A stretch of DNA of 61,559 nt from Neoalteromonas facilis (GCF_002807665.1 NZ_PEAY01000009.1:1-61559), one strand, 5' to 3'; numbered from the stretch's first letter, positions 1 to 8,375 are shown. Program-made: numbers and translations. Notes: a model not told the origin generated them from the sequence alone.

Positions 1-83
1 TTATAAACATCCTCTATAGCCTGTTTCTGATTTGGGTACTCCTTTGCCGCGTCATTAAAGGGACGTTTAGAGATAATGTGCAT
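1..83 (-). CDS. HigB-family RelE-type mRNA interferase toxin, partial
   Basis: The minus strand starts with ATG at 83 and reads MHIISKRPFNDAAKEYPNQK before running off the left edge. This is the N-terminus typical of HigB toxins (HigB_toxin family: M-x-[IV]-I-S-x-x-x-[FL]-x-x-A-A-x-x-Y/H-P). These are ribosome-dependent mRNA interferases, normally encoded upstream of their HTH antitoxin HigA, so the antitoxin is expected just outside the window. A GGAG Shine-Dalgarno lies 5 nt before the ATG, and a TTGACA box within a palindrome lies about 50 bp upstream. Only 27 codons are visible, so activity cannot be judged. Confidence 0.7.
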   Translation of the reverse strand, partial: MHIISKRPFNDAAKEYPNQKQAIEDVY

Positions 84-121
84 GCGAACTCCAATTGACA
101 ATATGGCAACACTAACTCATG

Positions 122-138
122 GTTGACAAACTGTCAAC
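122..138. promoter_or_regulatory. Inverted repeat, probable autoregulatory operator/promoter of the toxin-antitoxin pair
   Basis: GTTGACA, a 3-nt spacer and TGTCAAC form a perfect 7-bp inverted repeat. On the minus strand it supplies a TTGACA -35 box for the HigB-like gene. HigA-type antitoxins usually repress their own operon through such palindromes, so this is a plausible HigA site, by inference. Confidence 0.45.
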
Positions 139-160
139 TTCAGGAATAGACAACTTTCTG

Positions 161-200
161 CACGTCATCCTCGTGTAATCGAGGATCTCCTTAAGACAAG
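161..200. repeat. Short palindromic intergenic element (CGTCATCCT...AGGATCTCCTT)
   Basis: ATCCTCG (167-173) and CGAGGAT (180-186) are perfect inverted arms, followed by a second small inverted repeat CTCCTT/AAGGAG. The frame CGTCATCCT-loop-AGGATCTnCTT matches the reverse complement of the palindrome at 13859-13908 and is related to 12276-12326, suggesting one dispersed palindromic repeat family. The rest of 84-341 shows no gene; the TIR-TPR promoter should lie there but no strong -35/-10 pair is evident. Confidence 0.4.
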
Positions 201-341
201 GAGCCGACGTTCGCATTTTGGGGTTTCAAACATTGGAAATTTTTTGAAATGGAAATAGGGGTAACTCTATACAGTTTCCAATTTGACAACTTGATTTGAA
301 ACGCAAACAATGAAGTTTGAGTTCGCAACCAATACGACACA

Positions 342-2522
342 ATGCAGTCACCAAATACTTACATGGCCTTTATATCCTATCGGCATGCGGATAATACTGA
401 GCAAGATAGGCAATGGGCCACGTGGCTGCATCAGCAGCTGGAAGTGTATGATGTACCGCCTGAGTTAATTGGTACCACAAACCTTCGTGGTGAAGTCATT
501 CCTGAGCGGATTTACCCCGTGTTTCGTGACGAGGTATCGCTACCGGCTGATGCCGATTTAAGTAATTCTATTACCAGCGCGTTAGATAAATCTGCCTTTA
601 TGGTGGTGTTATGCTCGCCCCGAGCCACACAATCCAAATACGTGAATCAAGAAATCCTGCACTTTAAACAAACCGGCAAGCAAGACCGTATCATGGCAGC
701 CCTATTACTCGGTGAGCCGAATGCGTCGATTGATGAATCAAAAATAGAAGACCCCGAAAGTGCAGCTACACTGGAGTGCTTCCCTGAAGCCTTGCAGTAT
801 CACTTAGACGCCGATGGCAATCTAAATAAAGGCTCTCAAACCGAGCCCATTGCGGCTGATTTTCGCCTGCCCGGTGGTGGTAAAGGTTTAACCAATCCTT
901 CGGCATATAAAAAACACTTACTTGAGCAAGGCAAAAGCCGCAAGCAAGCAGAGCATTTAGCCACACTGTATGAAGAGCAATTGGCGAATGCCAAGCTGAA
1001 AATCATTGCAGGGATACTCGGGGTATCGCTTGAGCAGCTGACAACCCGAGACAAAGTTCACCAATTAAAACTAGCGCGCAAGAAAACGCGCCAAGTCAGC
1101 ATTGTAGCCGGTGTCTTTGGCGTGTTATTCGTACTGGCAGGAATTGCCGGCACCATTGCTTATCAACAATACACTAAAGCGAATGAAGTGCTTGGCTCAT
1201 TAAGTAGCAATTTACAGTTTATGAACTTTGAGTTGCGTGACGTGCTTAGAGCTTATGTCCCCACTGAGCAACGCTTACAAGTCAGTGAACAAATCGATGC
1301 TATATTGGCTCAGTTAGATGCCTACAGCATGGAAAGCAAAGAAGACCTTTTTCAAAAAGCCGTTGCTTTAACTCAAAAAGCGGATTTGCTCGCACAGAGT
1401 GATACAGCGGATTTGTCGCAAATACTAGCACTGTATCAACAAGCGCTGGCGATTAAAAAAGAACTCGCTGCGACTTCCCCGAAGGAAACCAGCTATCAAC
1501 AAGCACTATCGGTATCGTATGAAAGGTTGGGCGATATCCAGCTGCGGTTAGGCAATACCGAAGCCGCTCTTGAGGCTTATCAGCAGGCGCTGACCATTAG
1601 AGAACAACTCGTTACACAAGACCCAGAAAATACCGGTTTTCAGAATGGCCTGTCGGTATCGTATATCAAGGTGGGCGATATCCAACTGCGGTTAGGCAAT
1701 ACCAATGCCGCCCTTGAGGCTTATCAGCAGGCGTTGACCATTAAAGAACAACTCGTTGCACAAGACCCGCAAAATACCGAGTTTCAGCGCAACCTGTCGG
1801 TATCGTATAATAAGAATGGCAATATCCAGCTGCGGTTAGGCAATACCAATACCGCCCTTGAGGCCTATCAGCAGGCGCTGACCATTGCGAAGCAACTCGT
1901 TGCACAAGACCCGCAAAATGCCGGTTTTCAGCGTGATTTGTCGGTATCGTATGAAAGGTTGGGCGATATCCAGCTGCAGTTAGGCAATACCAATGCCGCC
2001 CTTGAGGCCTATCAGCAGTCGTTGACTATAGCTAAGCAACTCATTGCACAAGACCCGCAAAATACCGGGTTTCAGAGTGATTTGTCGGTATCGTATAACA
2101 AGGTTGGCGATATCCAACTGCGGTTAGGCAATACCAAAGCCGCCCTTGAGGCCTATCAGCAGGCGTTGACCATTAGAGAACAACTCATTGCACAAGACCC
2201 GCAAAATACCGGGTTTCAGAGTGATTTGTCGGTATCGTATAATAAGAATGGCAATATCCAACTGCGGTTAGGCAATACCGAAGCCGCCCTTGAGGCCTAT
2301 CAGCAGGCGTTGACCATTAGAGAACAACTCGTTGCACAAGACCCGCAAAATGCCGGTTTTCAGCGTGATTTGTCGGTATCGTATAACAAGGTTGGCGATA
2401 CCCAGCTGCGCTTAGGCAATACCAATACCGCCCTTGAGGCCTATCAGCAGGCGTTGACCATTAGAGAAAAACCGTTGCACAAGACCCGCAAAATGCCGGT
2501 TTTCAGCGTAATTTGTTTGTAA
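342..2522 (+). CDS. TIR domain - transmembrane - TPR repeat protein (3' end frameshifted)
   Basis: The N-terminal ~150 residues form a TIR-like domain: AFISYRHADN at the first strand, LPADADLSNSITSAL, VVLCSP, and a conserved acidic residue in VNQEIL. A single membrane helix spans about residues 252-276. The rest is a TPR array of seven 48-residue units (SVSYxxxGDIQLRLGNT-type), preceded by more divergent TPR-like sequence. TIR domains of bacteria commonly are NADases or make cyclic-ADP-ribose signals, and TIR-TPR proteins are candidates for defence or signalling; the specific role is unknown. The last repeat lacks one base near 2470-2476 compared with the others, so the frame ends early at 2522 in unrelated sequence; the true C-terminus continues to 2695 in another frame. 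The start ATG at 342 is followed by a second in-frame ATG at 363 that could also serve. Confidence 0.8.
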   Translation: MQSPNTYMAFISYRHADNTEQDRQWATWLHQQLEVYDVPPELIGTTNLRGEVIPERIYPVFRDEVSLPADADLSNSITSALDKSAFMVVLCSPRATQSKYVNQEILHFKQTGKQDRIMAALLLGEPNASIDESKIEDPESAATLECFPEALQYHLDADGNLNKGSQTEPIAADFRLPGGGKGLTNPSAYKKHLLEQGKSRKQAEHLATLYEEQLANAKLKIIAGILGVSLEQLTTRDKVHQLKLARKKTRQVSIVAGVFGVLFVLAGIAGTIAYQQYTKANEVLGSLSSNLQFMNFELRDVLRAYVPTEQRLQVSEQIDAILAQLDAYSMESKEDLFQKAVALTQKADLLAQSDTADLSQILALYQQALAIKKELAATSPKETSYQQALSVSYERLGDIQLRLGNTEAALEAYQQALTIREQLVTQDPENTGFQNGLSVSYIKVGDIQLRLGNTNAALEAYQQALTIKEQLVAQDPQNTEFQRNLSVSYNKNGNIQLRLGNTNTALEAYQQALTIAKQLVAQDPQNAGFQRDLSVSYERLGDIQLQLGNTNAALEAYQQSLTIAKQLIAQDPQNTGFQSDLSVSYNKVGDIQLRLGNTKAALEAYQQALTIREQLIAQDPQNTGFQSDLSVSYNKNGNIQLRLGNTEAALEAYQQALTIREQLVAQDPQNAGFQRDLSVSYNKVGDTQLRLGNTNTALEAYQQALTIREKPLHKTRKMPVFSVICL
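1506..2512 (+). repeat. Seven tandem 144-bp repeats encoding TPR units
   Basis: Seven units of 48 codons each begin with CTA/CTG/TTG TCG GTA TCG TA-. They are nearly identical at DNA level, differing mainly at codons 5-8 and 18-20 of each unit. The seventh unit is one base short. Such DNA-level identity implies recent expansion or gene conversion and likely copy-number variation. Confidence 0.9.
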
Positions 2523-2695
2523 GTTTGTGGAAATTGGCAGATACCCTAGAGAGCTTAGAAAAACATGAAGAGGCTAAGGATTTATGGCAACAGTGCCTTG
2601 AGCAACTGTTATTAATGCAGAGTAATGACACGCTCCAAGTCGATGACGTCCGATTCATTGAAATAGTCAGAAGTCGACTAGCTAACTACAACTGA
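2513..2695 (+). pseudogene. Displaced C-terminal end of the TIR-TPR protein
   Basis: This frame encodes VSLWKLADTLESLEKHEEAK and ends in SRLANYN. It is the natural cap of a TPR array: a degenerate repeat followed by a short helix. It follows the array directly once the missing base near 2470-2476 is restored. It is not an independent gene: the ATG at 2513 lies inside the last repeat and has no ribosome-binding site. Confidence 0.8.
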
Positions 2696-2934
2696 AAAGC
2701 ATGTATTGACTGTCTGCTTTAAGCCCTTCTTAACGTGGAGCTATTTCTGACTATTATCTTGGTGAGTCTGAATGTCTTCTGTGGTCATTAACAGCAATTA
2801 TTTTGCTCCTTAGGTCCTATTGGTTTTTAGCGCAATACTTATTATCCATTGAACAGTTCATAGCGAGCCTCCTCGATTCAATAAAGTAGCTATTATTAAA
2901 TAATTTGTTATTATGATTACTAAAGGAGACCGCA

Positions 2935-4092
2935 ATGAACAATCAAGCTATTGCTCACAATCTAAAGCGATTGCGCTCAAACGCGCGATACAATCAGTCA
3001 GATCTAGCTGAAAAGGCTGGTATGTCTCTTAGTGGTTACCAAAAACTTGAGCGTGGAAAGGCTACTCCGAGAGCCGAGTCGATCAAAGCTCTAGCTCAAG
3101 CTCTACAAGTACCAATTCAAGAAATACTGGCTGAAGTGAAGCCTCTTAAGCATATTCGGTTTAGGTCTCTCAAAAGGCTTAAAACTAGGGAACAAATTAT
3201 TTCTGATGTGGTTACTTGGTTGTATGACTTTAATTCTCTAGAAGAGCTTACTCAAGACAAGCAAGTAGCCGATTTACAAGAGTTTTACGCTTACAAGGAA
3301 AGTAATACCTGCGGAATACCTGAGCTTGCAAACTATTGCAGAAGTAAGTTTGGATTGGGTCCCAAGGAGCCAGTCATGGATATTTGTGGACTTCTCGAAG
3401 CAAGAGGAATTAAGGTCCGCTCTATTGAAGTGGAAACTGATTCATTTTTAGGGTTGTCAGTTAGTGAGCAAGAAGAAGGCGGCCCCGCTGTTATCGTTAA
3501 TACTTGGAAGAGACTGCCGGTAGAAACTTGGATATTTAGCGCAGCCCACGAACTCGGTCACCTCCTGATGCATCTAAATGCATATGATATTGACCAAACT
3601 ACCGAGATTGAAGAACAAGAGGCAGAAGCTGATCAATTTGCATCACATTTCCTTATGCCACAAGACGCCTTTGAAAGAGAATGGAATGAAGCGGCCGGCT
3701 TGAGTTTTGTGGATCGTGTCTTAAAGGTAAAAAAAGTCTTTAAAGTCAGTTGGAGGACTGTTCTTTATCGATACGCTGAAGATATGCCGTCTGAAAAGAA
3801 AAATAAGCTTTGGATGAATTTCAATATCGAGTTTAAACATCGTTACCGTAAATCTCTTCAGAAGCATACTGAACCGGTAGGCATTGAAAGCGACCATTAC
3901 AGGATTAACCATAGGTATACCACTGCAAGCGAGCCCTTCAATCTTGATGTATTTGATTTTAGGGAAGATCGCTTACCATTCCTTGTAAGAAAGGCAGTTG
4001 AGAGTGGCAATATTTCACTTTCACGAGGGGCAGAAATACTGAGACTGCAGAATAAAGAAATGCGTCAACTGGCGTCTTCATGGGTTGGTTAA
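2935..4092 (+). CDS. XRE-family HTH regulator fused to ImmA/IrrE (M78) metallopeptidase
   Basis: Residues ~8-65 form a Cro/CI-type helix-turn-helix (NLKRLRSNARYNQSDLAEKA, then GYQKLERGKATPRAES). The middle has the zinc-protease motif HELGH at residues 205-209 with a downstream E-A-D-x-F-A segment, characteristic of ImmA/IrrE (COG2856). Proteins of this type cleave repressors or act as antitoxin/regulator partners of a downstream toxin. An AGGAG ribosome site precedes the ATG by 6 nt. The next gene starts 14 nt downstream, so the two are surely co-transcribed. AT-rich inverted repeats just upstream (about 2888-2915) could be its own operator, which is a guess. Confidence 0.85.
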   Translation: MNNQAIAHNLKRLRSNARYNQSDLAEKAGMSLSGYQKLERGKATPRAESIKALAQALQVPIQEILAEVKPLKHIRFRSLKRLKTREQIISDVVTWLYDFNSLEELTQDKQVADLQEFYAYKESNTCGIPELANYCRSKFGLGPKEPVMDICGLLEARGIKVRSIEVETDSFLGLSVSEQEEGGPAVIVNTWKRLPVETWIFSAAHELGHLLMHLNAYDIDQTTEIEEQEAEADQFASHFLMPQDAFEREWNEAAGLSFVDRVLKVKKVFKVSWRTVLYRYAEDMPSEKKNKLWMNFNIEFKHRYRKSLQKHTEPVGIESDHYRINHRYTTASEPFNLDVFDFREDRLPFLVRKAVESGNISLSRGAEILRLQNKEMRQLASSWVG

Positions 4093-4106
4093 TTCGGGAA
4101 TAAATA

Positions 4107-4592
4107 GTGCCAGTAATAACAGATGCAAATGTCCTCATTGACTATGCCGATGCCGATATAATGATGCTGGCGTTATATTCAGAGAAGATTGAAAGAGTTG
4201 TTATACCTTCAGTTATTCTAGGTGAAGTTGAGCAACTTAGTCATGATGACTGTTTGCAGTATGGATTTGACGTAGTTGAAGAGGATCTAGAAGTTCTTTT
4301 TGAAGCATCAAATGCACAACATGGGCCCTTGTCTTTTCAAGACAAGGTTTGCTTGTATTTAGCAAAGAGCATTGGGGATATAACTTGTATTACAAACGAG
4401 AAAGCACTCCTGAAATTTTGCGAGGAAGATAACATACCAACGAAGCGAGGGTTGAAGCTGTTACTTGAACTCGCCGAACAAGGTTTTATTTCGAAAGACG
4501 AAGCCATTGGTACGGTTTACGCGATACACGAGTGCAATCCGCTTCATATTCACCAAGGCGTGGTAGAGGATTTTATTCGTCTTATCGGGTGA
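4107..4592 (+). CDS. PIN-domain protein, probable toxin partner of the XRE/ImmA protein
   Basis: The protein (GTG start) opens with VITDANVLIDY, the first acidic strand of PIN nucleases. It continues with VIPSVILGEVEQL, DKVCLYLAKS and DITCITNEKALLKFC, matching the D-E-D-D spacing of the fold. PIN toxins are Mg-dependent ribonucleases. HTH-ImmA plus PIN pairs are predicted type II toxin-antitoxin-like modules (COG2856 with PIN partners). The GTG at 4107 is chosen because it puts the conserved D at residue 6. Activity is inferred, not proven. Confidence 0.7.
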   Translation: MPVITDANVLIDYADADIMMLALYSEKIERVVIPSVILGEVEQLSHDDCLQYGFDVVEEDLEVLFEASNAQHGPLSFQDKVCLYLAKSIGDITCITNEKALLKFCEEDNIPTKRGLKLLLELAEQGFISKDEAIGTVYAIHECNPLHIHQGVVEDFIRLIG

Positions 4593-4679
4593 CTCATGGT
4601 GAAAGCCGCGACGATCTGCATATGGTTACTAGTTACCTTTAACATGCACTAACAGTAACTAATCTGTCTTGATGCCTAA

Positions 4680-4775
4680 GTCAGAACGGCAGAGTTGGTT
4701 GGCATGACGGATTCAAAATCCGCCGCCCGCGAGTGTGCACCGTCCGAGTGTCGGCCCATCGCGTGGCGACCAATC
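4680..4775 (+). pseudogene. Degenerate tRNA-Leu(CAA)-like sequence
   Basis: The D-arm region 4689-4705 has the spacing of tRNA-Leu. It is followed by an anticodon arm at 4707-4723 with stem CGGA/TCCG and loop TTCAAAA (anticodon CAA), then a leucine-type long variable region beginning CGCCCGCGAG. The fifth stem pair is A-C, the T-arm (TCCGAGT loop) does not pair properly, and no acceptor stem partner for GTCAGAA is found. It is therefore a relic or a chance tRNA-like structure. tRNA genes are common integration sites, and this one borders the TIR/toxin block. Confidence 0.4.
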
Positions 4776-4826
4776 AAAGTCCGCCGACTGGTACCATCTA
4801 CATGACTCAGGTTTAATGGCCTTTTG

Positions 4827-5873
4827 TTAAGAGGCCAATTGTTGGTTGCGGTACTGACCAGGTGTTAAGCCTGTAAATTCCTTAAACGCTCGTGTAAACG
4901 GAGCCGAAGAAGCAAAGCCACTTTCAATACCAACAACTAATACTGGCCAGTCTTTTTTGTCGTCCGCACTTAACAGCGTCTTTGCATGCTCAACGCGCAT
5001 TTGGTTAATGTAATGATTAAAGTTTTTGGCATTAAAGTGATTGAGCATAATGGCTCGGATACGATATTCAGGCACATCTAAGTCGCGAGCAATGTCGGCA
5101 ACCCGCAAATTCGATTCCAAAAAGCGTTTTTCTTCTACAAACAAAGTATGAATTTTTTCGGCGAGTACATCTGCTTCCTGAGCGGAGGGTTCGCCATTTT
5201 GCTCTTGTAAGTCGACCTGTTGTCTGCGAAATCGAATCAGCGCGTAGGTACTTGTTAATATCAGGGTATAAGAAAAAACGACAAGCCAGTCTCGTCCTGC
5301 GCCAGCTAAGAAATGAGCTGGAAGCGCAGAGGCAATAAACACAACGCTGACAATTCCTGCAATGAGTGTCGATAAGTAAATAATGGATATTTTGCGCTGT
5401 ATTGCAGTTGCATTTTGCAGTACTCGGTACCCTTCCCAAAACGCGAGGATGAGCATTCCAGAAGATAAAAGAGTAATCGCTTCAGATAAAATAGTGGTTA
5501 ACACGGGGATCCAGTCTGTATTTGCCAACCACATTTGTTCAATAAAACGCAAAAGGTGCCTGAATATGATTGCTGCGGCTAGCAGCCCGACAAAAACCAG
5601 ATGATGACGTTTGATTGAGTTAGATTTACGGAAAAACGCTCGAGCAAATATCCAGTATCCACTGCAGGTGGCAAAACCGAGTGAGCCTATCAAATGGTGG
5701 TAGGGTGCCCAAAAGTCACTGGTTAATATATATGACATATGCATAGAAGATGATGCACAGAAAAAGGCGAACGCTAAGTGAAAAAGGTTCTTTTCTCGGA
5801 GTTGATAATGAATGAAAGCTAGCACAACAGCGAGTACAATGACAAAGAGTTGTGCTATATGTAACAATTCCAA
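4827..5873 (-). CDS. AraC-family regulator with N-terminal multi-pass membrane domain
   Basis: About six or seven hydrophobic helices fill residues 1-215. A cytoplasmic AraC-type double HTH occupies ~240-345, containing LRVADIARDLDVPEYRIRAI and GFASSAPFTRAFKEFTGLTP, the PxxFxRxF-type second helix typical of the family. It is therefore a membrane-bound sensor/transcription factor of unknown signal. The start is TTG, supported by AGAGGA 8 nt upstream. It is divergent from the gene pair at 6038-6944, which is the likely target. Confidence 0.85.
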   Translation of the reverse strand: MELLHIAQLFVIVLAVVLAFIHYQLREKNLFHLAFAFFCASSSMHMSYILTSDFWAPYHHLIGSLGFATCSGYWIFARAFFRKSNSIKRHHLVFVGLLAAAIIFRHLLRFIEQMWLANTDWIPVLTTILSEAITLLSSGMLILAFWEGYRVLQNATAIQRKISIIYLSTLIAGIVSVVFIASALPAHFLAGAGRDWLVVFSYTLILTSTYALIRFRRQQVDLQEQNGEPSAQEADVLAEKIHTLFVEEKRFLESNLRVADIARDLDVPEYRIRAIMLNHFNAKNFNHYINQMRVEHAKTLLSADDKKDWPVLVVGIESGFASSAPFTRAFKEFTGLTPGQYRNQQLAS

Positions 5874-6037
5874 TTCTTATTCCTCTTCAAACCTACCGCA
5901 ATTTTACATCAAACTTTTTCAATTTCGAAAATCTTATTCTTTATTTGTGCATTTCGTAGATCGATTTTCAAATTTGATGCTTCTGGAGCCCTTGTTGATG
6001 GCAGCATAGCAGCGAATTTAGAAAACGAGGCATGCAT

Positions 6038-6511
6038 ATGCAAAATAAATCAGTTGTAGATATCGAAAAAGAAAACGGGGCGCCTTCAGTACCTCTTTGG
6101 AAAACATGGGGGCTGCGATTGTTTTTTGCTGGAATGGTGGTTGTTCTTGGTAAAAATCAGTTACTTTATATTTTAGACGGTGCGTCTGAATGGACGCCAT
6201 GGAGAGGGTTAGGACATTCAATGTTGTTCGCACTTTCCCTGTTTGCAATAGGGGGGCTGTTGCGTCCATTAGCGTTTTTACCCCTTATGATTTACGAGGT
6301 GGTGTGGAAAGCCATTTGGCTGACGGTGGTTGCAATGCCTCCATTTCTGGCTGGAGACGAGATCCCTGCCATTGTCAGTGCAAAAGGATCGTTAATTGGG
6401 ATTTGTTTAATATGCCTTGTGATCCCATGGAGATACGTTTGGTGGAAATACGTCACTCAACCTATAGAACCGTGGAGAAGAAAGAAGCAAGAGAATAGTA
6501 ACAAGTATTAA
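6038..6511 (+). CDS. Small integral membrane protein, function unknown
   Basis: A 157-residue protein with about four membrane helices (GLRLFFAGMVVVLG, FALSLFAIGGLL, LPLMIYEVVWKAIWL, GICLICLVIPW). I do not recognise a catalytic motif; topology resembles DoxX-like small membrane proteins. The ATG at 6038 is preferred over that at 6032 because GAGG lies 7 nt before it. It is probably co-transcribed with the next gene and controlled by the divergent AraC protein. Confidence 0.65.
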   Translation: MQNKSVVDIEKENGAPSVPLWKTWGLRLFFAGMVVVLGKNQLLYILDGASEWTPWRGLGHSMLFALSLFAIGGLLRPLAFLPLMIYEVVWKAIWLTVVAMPPFLAGDEIPAIVSAKGSLIGICLICLVIPWRYVWWKYVTQPIEPWRRKKQENSNKY

Positions 6512-6530
6512 CGGTTTAGCAGGAGGCGCC

Positions 6531-6944
6531 ATGACAAAACTTTGTGACTTTGATATCAACATCAAATTAAAGCTCAGTGCCATTTGGGGAACTGTCATGT
6601 CTTTATATATCTATTGTGATTATTTTGATTTGTACAGACCCGGAAAACTGGAGTCTATGATGGATGGTACTGCGCTTTTCGGCGGCATGAGTCAAGGGAT
6701 AGTTCTGGGACTATCCTCAATATTGCTGGTAACAAGCTTAATGATTTGTTTATCGGTCCTTTTGCCACCCAAAATGAATAGGCTACTCAATATTGTTGTC
6801 GGGACAATAATGACGGTGATGATGGCATTAATTTGTTATGCTGATGGTTGGTATTTTTACAAAATGTACGCCGGTTTTGAGACAATACTCACGGCGTTGA
6901 TAATTTGGCTCGCGTGGCATTGGCCGAGAGAAGGTAGCGTTTAG
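6531..6944 (+). CDS. DUF6326-like integral membrane protein
   Basis: A 137-residue protein with four predicted helices; LSAIWGTVMSLYIYCDYFDL and the later D-G-W-Y-F segment resemble the DUF6326 family of unknown function. AGGAGG precedes the ATG. It lies 19 nt after the previous gene, so an operon is likely. An imperfect GGGAGTT/AACTCTCCC hairpin around a T-run (6951-6979) follows and may terminate transcription. Confidence 0.65.
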   Translation: MTKLCDFDINIKLKLSAIWGTVMSLYIYCDYFDLYRPGKLESMMDGTALFGGMSQGIVLGLSSILLVTSLMICLSVLLPPKMNRLLNIVVGTIMTVMMALICYADGWYFYKMYAGFETILTALIIWLAWHWPREGSV

Positions 6945-6984
6945 TAAGAGGGGAGTTGATACTTTTTTTAACTCTCCCAGCGTG

Positions 6985-7874
6985 AGAGTGTAAAAAGATC
7001 TGTGTAAGTGGCATTCTTAACCTGTTGAAAGGAATGCAGAATGCCAATATCAAACAAACTTATCGAACAGCTTCTTGATGGCTGTAACTCCCCTGACGAT
7101 ATTCTCGGCGAAGCCGGATTACTTAAGCAACTGACCAAGAAGGTTGCTGAGCGAGCGTTGAGTGCTGAGGTGGAACAACATCTTGGCTACGCCAAACATG
7201 CACCAGAGGGGAAAAACTCCGGCAATTCCCGTGACGGTAAATCCAGTAAGAAGGTGCGCTCTGTGCACGGTGAAATCGAGCTGGATATTCCACATGACCG
7301 CAATGGCAGTTTCGAGCCGCAGCTGGTCAAGAAAGGCGACAAGCAGCTCAATGGTTTCGATGGCCGTATCATCTCGCTGTATGCGCGAGGCATGACAACC
7401 CGTGATATTCAGGCGCATTTCGAAGAATCTTACGGCGTAGAAGTCTCACCAACCTTTATCTCACAAGTTACCAATGAAGAGCTGGATGAGGTAAAGCAAT
7501 GGCAGCGACGTCCACTGGACGCATTATATCCTGTGGTTTACTTGGAGCTCGGCATCAACACCGATGGTGAAAAAGAGTTACTTGGCTTATGGATGGCACA
7601 AACCGAAGGCGCTAAGTTCTGGTTGTCTGTGATGAACGAACTTAAGAGCCGTGGCGGACAGGATATCTTCTTTGCTTGCTGCGATGGCCTAAAAGGCTTC
7701 CCTGAAGCCATCGAGGCGGTTTTACCCGAAAACACAGATACAACTGTGTATTGTACATCAAATTCGCCACTCGCTGCGCTATGTGAACTGGAAACAGCGC
7801 AAGGTCATTGCCGCTGACCTGAAACGTATTTACGGCGCGGCCTCACTAGCTGAAGCGGAGCTGGTCCTGTCATA
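6985..7874 (+). mobile_element. IS256-family insertion sequence remnant
   Basis: The left end GAGAGTGTAAAAAGATCTGTG (about 6986-7005) resembles IS256-group terminal repeats and precedes a transposase reading frame. Similarity ends in the middle of the transposase at about 7874. No matching right inverted repeat or target duplication is visible, so the element has lost its 3' half and is immobile. Confidence 0.75.
7041..7874 (+). pseudogene. IS256-family transposase, internally deleted, frameshifted and truncated
   Basis: The N-terminal half is a mutator-type (IS256) transposase. After YPVVYL, about 20-25 residues that normally carry the first catalytic Asp (YLDC region) are missing in frame, and the sequence resumes at ELGINTDGEKELLGLW. 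The second Asp (CCDGLKGFPEAI) is present. At about 7740 a frameshift follows: the correct continuation LCIVHQIRHSLRYVNWK is read in another frame to a stop at 7873-7875. The unshifted frame runs to 7817 as nonsense. Three independent lesions show a dead gene. Confidence 0.85.
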
Positions 7875-8147
7875 GTCAGAGGTAAAAGCTCTACCTTCGC
7901 TTGCTGCTTCTTTTTCCGCTTGTTGATATGCCGATTTTGCTCTGGATAATCGGCCACCGCTTTCAAGGCAAGTTTCAAGAGTACTAAAGGCTTCGAAATT
8001 CATGGTTCGATTATAGGATGCACTCGACGAATCATGACATATGCCCGATGTGCTTTTCTTTACTTGGGCGTATGCGTTATTCGGAAACGTGCATGCGAAT
8101 ATAAAAAAGCTCAGTAGAATCAGTATTGATGTATTGCGAATTATGAT
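7875..8147 (-). pseudogene. Truncated secreted HNH-type nuclease-like gene, cut by the IS remnant
   Basis: The minus strand encodes a signal-peptide-like stretch (ILILLSFFIFACTFPNNAYA) followed by VKKSTSGICH, MNFEAFSTLETCLESGGRL and a lysine/alanine-rich stretch. I associate this pattern with the N-terminus of a family of secreted HNH-type endonucleases whose catalytic part comes later. Here the catalytic part is missing because the frame meets the IS remnant. No ATG/GTG start is present: the codon expected to be ATG is ATA at 8144-8142, after an AAGG box. Assignment is from memory of the family and is moderate. Confidence 0.5.
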
Positions 8148-8375
8148 TGCCTTATTCTTATTTCTTTTACATTAACGTTATGATGCCAAGGTTATTGATT
8201 ATTATCACCGTTAAACGCATTTCTAACTTTTCCGATGTTAGTAATACCGAGTCTAAGAGGCTAGCACGAATCAGCTTCGTTGTAAGGCTTGCTAACTGCC
8301 GTGCTGAAAAAATTGAATAGTTGCTTTTAAGCTGCATTTGCCGTTGACTACCAATCAAACCTGAACAGCTGAAAT

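Noticed and set aside
1506-2512. Possible CRISPR or satellite DNA
   Set aside because: The 144-bp units are contiguous, in frame and encode TPR helices.
7041-7817. Functional IS256 transposase
   Set aside because: The first catalytic Asp region is deleted, the frame shifts near 7740 and the 3' half is absent.
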